NCBI GenBank assembly: GCA_021738535.1
Contig: JAIPBU010000010.1
Location: 25,202-89,201, forward strand
Origin: Bacteroidales bacterium
Lineage (GTDB): Bacteria; Bacteroidota; Bacteroidia; Bacteroidales; VadinHA17
Length of the DNA stretch: 64,000 bases
Direction of reading: 5' to 3'
Shown here: positions 60,962 to 64,000 of the stretch, piece after piece
Position numbering within the stretch: position 1 is the stretch's first letter
How the letters are laid out: each line of letters starts with the position of its first letter
Position numbers and translations under genes: made by a program
Notes under the pieces: generated by a model
Databases searched by the model: none
The model's input: the letters and a program-made list of their open reading frames with translations, nothing else
What the model was told of the DNA's origin: nothing

Positions 60962-61303
60962 ATGAAGATAGCATTTACAGCTAAAGGCCCGAACTGGAAT
61001 TCAAAGATTGATCCGAGATTCGGACGCACGGAGTATCTTCTTGTTTATGATACTTCAACGGAAGAGTTGAAATCTATTGATAACAGGGATATTGAAAATG
61101 AGGCTCATGGTGCGGGACCCAAAACAGCAGGTCTGATTTACGAGTCAGAGGCAGAAGTAATAATTACCGGTAACGGACCCGGGGAAAATGCAGCACGGGC
61201 ACTTGAAAAAGCAGGTGTGAAAATCTATACAGGTGCTGAAAAGATGAAAATCAAAGAGGCCCTGGAGGCCTTTAATAATAATCAGTTAAAAGAATATAAC
61301 TAA
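60962..61303 (+). CDS. NifX/NifB-type family protein (second)
   Basis: The 113-residue protein shows MKIAFTAKGPNWNSKIDPRFGRTEYLLVYD, NEAHGAGPKTAGLIYESEAEVIITGNGPGENA and a short C-terminal helix. It is a second copy of the dinitrogenase cofactor-binding family. The pairing with Mrp-type ATPases is conserved in many strict anaerobes. Confidence 0.9.
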   Translation: MKIAFTAKGPNWNSKIDPRFGRTEYLLVYDTSTEELKSIDNRDIENEAHGAGPKTAGLIYESEAEVIITGNGPGENAARALEKAGVKIYTGAEKMKIKEALEAFNNNQLKEYN

Positions 61304-61310
61304 TAGCATT

Positions 61311-62672
61311 ATGACACAGACAGACGTATTGGTAATTGGCAGTAGCGCTGCAGGATTGGTTGCAGCAACCACTGGTAAAAGAGTTTATCCCGATAAGAAG
61401 TTTACGGTAATCACAATGATGCCCAGGACTCTTATCCCTTGTGGTATACCATATATCTTTGGCTCGGTGGGATCATCTGATAATGATATCCTCCCGGCGG
61501 AAAAGATGTTCAAGGCAAATGATATAGAAGTGATTTATGATGAGGTGGCTAAGCTGGACCGTGAAAACTGCCGGGTAGAACTCAAATCAGGTGACAAAGT
61601 TGAGTATAAAAAGCTCGTACTGGGAACAGGATCCTTGCCAAAGGTTCCGGGATGGCTGAAAGGAACAGAGCTTGATGAGGTATATACCGTGCCTAAAAAC
61701 AAGGTATACCTTGATGAGATGCAGAAAAAACTCGAAGGTGCTAATAAAATAGTAATAATAGGTGCCGGTTTTATTGGTGTTGAAATGTCTGATGAGCTTA
61801 ATAAAGCAGGAAAAGAAGTAACACTGATAGAAAAACTTCCCCATGCGCTGGGACTGGCCTTTGATGAAGATATATCTGTTATTGCAGAAGGTCTGCTTAA
61901 TGACAGGGGCGTTAAGATGATGACAGGTGCCAGTGTAAAAGAAATTATCGGTGATGGTAAAGTAGAAGGTGTTCTTCTCGAAGATGGAACTAAGATTGAA
62001 GCCGATGCAGTGATTCTTTCACTGGGGTATTATCCCAATACAAAATTAGCCGAAGAATCAGGTTTGTCATTAAGCAGCCTTGGCGCCATAAGGGTTGATG
62101 AGTATATGAGAACCGAAGATCCAAATATTTTTGCAGTGGGTGACTGTGCAGAGAAAAGAGATTTTGTTACCAGGAAGCCAAGTAATATAATGCTTGCCTC
62201 AACAGCATGTGCAGAGTCAAGAATAGCAGGTATGAATCTTTTTAAATTATCTGCGATAAAGACTTTCAGCGGAACAATTTCAATATTCTCGACAGCTATT
62301 GGCGGAACCGGTATTGGTGTTGCCGGTCTGACCGAAACAGTAGCCAAAGGAGAGAATTTTGATATAGTAACAGGTAAATTCGAAGGGATAGACAGGCATC
62401 CCGGTACCCTGGAAGATACACACAAGCAATTTGTTAAACTGATAGTTGGAAAAGAATCCGGTGTTATACTGGGTGGCGAGGTTGCAGGTGGCCTCTCTGT
62501 AGGTGAGCTTACGAATACAATAGGTATTATTATTGAAAACAGGATGCCTATAAATGCACTGCTTACGGCGCAGATAGGAACACATCCGCTTCTTACCGCA
62601 TCACCCGCCGGGTATCCATTGATAAAAGCTGCTGAAGATGCATCATCGAAAATAATGTTTAATGGTTTATAA
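61311..62672 (+). CDS. FAD/NAD(P)-dependent oxidoreductase of the CoA-disulfide reductase/NADH oxidase class
   Basis: The 453-residue flavoprotein has an FAD site (VLVIGSSAAGLVAATTGKR), a single redox cysteine (Cys44 in LIPCGIPYIF, as in CoA-disulfide reductases and Nox), an NAD site (KIVIIGAGFIGVEMSDEL) and a second FAD motif (NIFAVGDCAEKRDF). The C-terminal dimerisation domain is present (GGEVAGGLSVGELTNTIG). It probably supplies or removes reducing power for the cluster's metal handling. It is the last gene of the operon before a strong terminator. Confidence 0.93.
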   Translation: MTQTDVLVIGSSAAGLVAATTGKRVYPDKKFTVITMMPRTLIPCGIPYIFGSVGSSDNDILPAEKMFKANDIEVIYDEVAKLDRENCRVELKSGDKVEYKKLVLGTGSLPKVPGWLKGTELDEVYTVPKNKVYLDEMQKKLEGANKIVIIGAGFIGVEMSDELNKAGKEVTLIEKLPHALGLAFDEDISVIAEGLLNDRGVKMMTGASVKEIIGDGKVEGVLLEDGTKIEADAVILSLGYYPNTKLAEESGLSLSSLGAIRVDEYMRTEDPNIFAVGDCAEKRDFVTRKPSNIMLASTACAESRIAGMNLFKLSAIKTFSGTISIFSTAIGGTGIGVAGLTETVAKGENFDIVTGKFEGIDRHPGTLEDTHKQFVKLIVGKESGVILGGEVAGGLSVGELTNTIGIIIENRMPINALLTAQIGTHPLLTASPAGYPLIKAAEDASSKIMFNGL

Positions 62673-62700
62673 TCTTGTCTTTCAATCAGCAGCTTAATGC

Positions 62701-62740
62701 AAATCTCTTCCGGGCCATTAATACCGCCCGGGAGAGATTT
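62701..62740 (+). terminator. Terminator of the DUF134-to-oxidoreductase operon
   Basis: A 15-bp stem (AAATCTCTTCCGGGC with GCCCGGGAGAGATTT, one T-G wobble) has a 10-base loop and is followed by TAATTTTG. Confidence 0.88.
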
Positions 62741-62775
62741 TAATTTTGTGAATTAAAAATAAAGGGGGACAACTC

Positions 62776-63512
62776 ATGAAGAAAACCAAGCTCTGCCTTC
62801 TGATTGATGTACTTATGTTCCTGTTTCTTGCCCTTATGAGCGGAGTGGGTTTGCTGATTAAGTATATACTTCTTCCAGGATCAAAGCGCTGGGATGTGTA
62901 TGGCAGGGACAGCATAATAATTTGCCTGCTGCAGCCCGGAATGAGGAAAGGACCCGGGTAAAGACTACTGAAGATTTTTCCGGCAGGATTGCTGAAGAAA
63001 GCGTGGAAGGATCGACGTTTGCTGATAGTAAAACTAAGTCATTACAGGAGGCAGGATCACATGAAGAAATTGAACGCCACGAAATAGACCCTGATATTAG
63101 TGTGGATGGCTCAATGAGCCTGATAAATGTATCTGTAAAATATAATGTCCCGGTAAGCCACCTGGCAGGTGAACTTGACCTGCCATCAAATGTCAGCGGC
63201 AATGAAAGGCTCGGACGATTGAAGCATAATCATAACTTCAGGATGAGCGATATTGAAATGATTAAAAACGGTGCGGAGGTAATACACTTTGCTACGGGTT
63301 TCCTGGTTGGCTATCCTCCATGTCCATACATTGATCACTTCAAGAGCTTCATTGAAGAGAAGTATGGAGTAAAAGTGGTACTGGGGACACATCCAATACC
63401 CGAAAAGTATCTTATTACACATACCGCCCTCGGCACCTGGGATTCACCTGAATGGCAGGAACGGATAAAAGATGCACTTCCCGGTAAAGATCTGAGGCTG
63501 GCCTATAACTAG
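62776..63512 (+). pseudogene. Collapsed DUF4405/CGGC pseudogene
   Basis: Two overlapping frames cover this region. The first (62776-62961) starts MKKTKLCLLIDVLMFLFL and runs through one membrane segment to YILLPGSKRWDVYGR, the start of a DUF4405 membrane protein, then ends. The second (from 62922 in another frame, only a TTG start) has a charged linker, a SMSLINVSVKYNVPVSHL segment typical of the DUF4405-associated C-terminal domain and then, without a break, the second half of a CGGC domain (NGAEVIHFATGFLVGYPPCPYI, GTHPIPEKYL). The CGGC motif itself is missing, and so are the other membrane segments. At least one frameshift and two deletions are implied. Confidence 0.65.
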
Positions 63513-63519
63513 TGTAATT

Positions 63520-63759
63520 TTACCGCATACCGGGATCCGGAATTATATTATCCAAAGGTCCCTGAGCAAAAACATATCCACAGTTAACTAAATCTACGTT
63601 GGATCTCCCTTCGACGGCTATCTGCAGGACTGTTATGTTGCTATTATTTGTTGGCGACACCGGCATATTTCTGCCTTCTGCTATCAAGGGCTCAGGGACC
63701 TTTGTAGCTATTAAATCGGTGGCTATATCTTTGGAAATCCGGGGTTGGAAATTCAACAC
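63520..63759 (-). pseudogene. Dispersed repeat, copy 3, with a 79-codon frame (C-terminal fragment)
   Basis: The reverse strand encodes 79 codons ending VNCGYVFAQGPLDNIIPDPG-MR and a stop. The last 22 or so residues are similar in peptide and in DNA (about 80%) to the repeat at 5596-5661. It has no proper start context or signal; it looks like the 3' end of an element copied around the genome. The protein family was not recognised. Confidence 0.5.
63553..63704. repeat. 15-bp inverted repeat within copy 3
   Basis: CAAAGGTCCCTGAGC (63553-63567) is the exact reverse complement of GCTCAGGGACCTTTG (63690-63704), 122 bp apart. The same core GCTCAGGGACCTTTG also occurs at 5617-5631. Confidence 0.75.
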
Positions 63760-63930
63760 GCAATTTCCAGGTCAAGTGTCATGAATAATCCTAAGTTCCA
63801 GATTTTCCAAAGTACTGTAAATTATTATCAATTTTATTATCACTTCAATGAAAGAAGTGGAGAGATTATACTAAGAGGTTAAGTTGAAGCTCTTGCATAA
63901 GTATTATTTACCAGGAAACTGCTTTAAGGT

Positions 63931-64000
63931 ATGAAAGCAAAGTCTAAAAAGGAATTAGCTGCAGAATATGGAGTTTGCACAAAAACCATAACTAGATGGC
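63931..64000 (+). CDS. Helix-turn-helix protein (5' partial at window edge)
   Basis: The first 23 codons read MKAKSKKELAAEYGVCTKTITRW, and the frame stays open to the end of the window. KELAAEYGV...TKTITRW is a DNA-binding helix-turn-helix typical of small Bacteroidetes regulators and of transposon-encoded proteins (DUF4248-like or transposase-type). Its place next to the repeat fragment favours a mobile-element origin, but this is only suggestive. Confidence 0.55.
   Translation, partial: MKAKSKKELAAEYGVCTKTITRW

Larger units (their letters stand above)
63513..63930. other. Gene-poor boundary region with repeat fragment
   Basis: It holds the reverse-strand repeat fragment at 63520-63759, an internal inverted repeat and about 170 further bases without a recognisable signal. 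Confidence 0.6.

Noticed and set aside
58871..62672. Nitrogenase-related cluster
   Set aside because: NifX/NifB-type family members are present, but no nifHDK or nifEN is seen, and the set matches the DUF134-Mrp grouping of non-fixing anaerobes.

Overview
The window comes from a Bacteroidetes (Bacteroidota) chromosome, most likely an environmental, largely anaerobic Bacteroidales-type organism. The evidence is a SusC/SusD pair, several STN-domain TonB-dependent receptors with FecR/ECF sigma regulators, BACON and DUF4249 lipoproteins, near absence of Shine-Dalgarno sequences, and promoters of the TTG-N19..21-TAnnTTTG type. The genus cannot be named from sequence alone.

Layout. 1-3.3 kb: 3' part of a TonB-dependent receptor operon (minus strand). 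3.5-6.8 kb: tRNA-Gln with terminator, a YjbR-like protein, a BACON/Kelch lipoprotein, a broken small membrane gene and a plug-only TonB-receptor-like protein; a 54-bp direct repeat brackets part of this stretch. 6.9-11.9 kb: susCD operon. 12-19.9 kb (minus): CPBP membrane protein, PD40 lipoprotein, then an ABC exporter (ATPase plus two FtsX-type permeases) with a LolA-like carrier and an outer-membrane barrel, and a DUF1080 lipoprotein. 20-21.9 kb: DmpA-type peptidase overlapping an Asp/Glu racemase. 22-33.9 kb: two convergent ECF sigma/FecR/TonB-receptor systems with their accessory proteins. 33.9-38 kb: outer-membrane protein and a PspC-PadR-PspC operon with a palindromic operator on its promoter. 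38-43.6 kb: Gfo/Idh oxidoreductase, DUF2797, rhomboid protease, two tandem CotH-like proteins, DUF4956 membrane protein, and DUF2892. 43.7-49.9 kb: divergent trehalose locus (OtsA-OtsB fusion on one side, beta-phosphoglucomutase-GH65 phosphorylase fusion plus a P-loop kinase on the other).

49.9-58 kb (minus): a compact operon with four multiheme c-type cytochromes (30 CxxCH motifs plus two CxxxCH), two NHL beta-propellers and one large outer-membrane barrel. The first gene is a tetraheme protein with the motif order of OmcE-type nanowire cytochromes, so extracellular electron transfer is the best working model. 58.1-62.7 kb (plus): a DUF134-DUF5320-NifX-Mrp-Mrp-NifX-FAD/NAD oxidoreductase operon, with a 20-bp palindrome overlapping its promoter. 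62.8-64 kb: a collapsed DUF4405/CGGC pseudogene, a third copy of the dispersed repeat, and the start of a helix-turn-helix gene, which together look like a decaying or mobile boundary.

The strongest candidates for an undescribed system are the cytochrome/NHL/barrel operon, the CotH-like pair with DUF4956 and rhomboid, and the ABC-LolA-barrel cassette. Gene functions are from recognition of motifs by eye; no database search was run.
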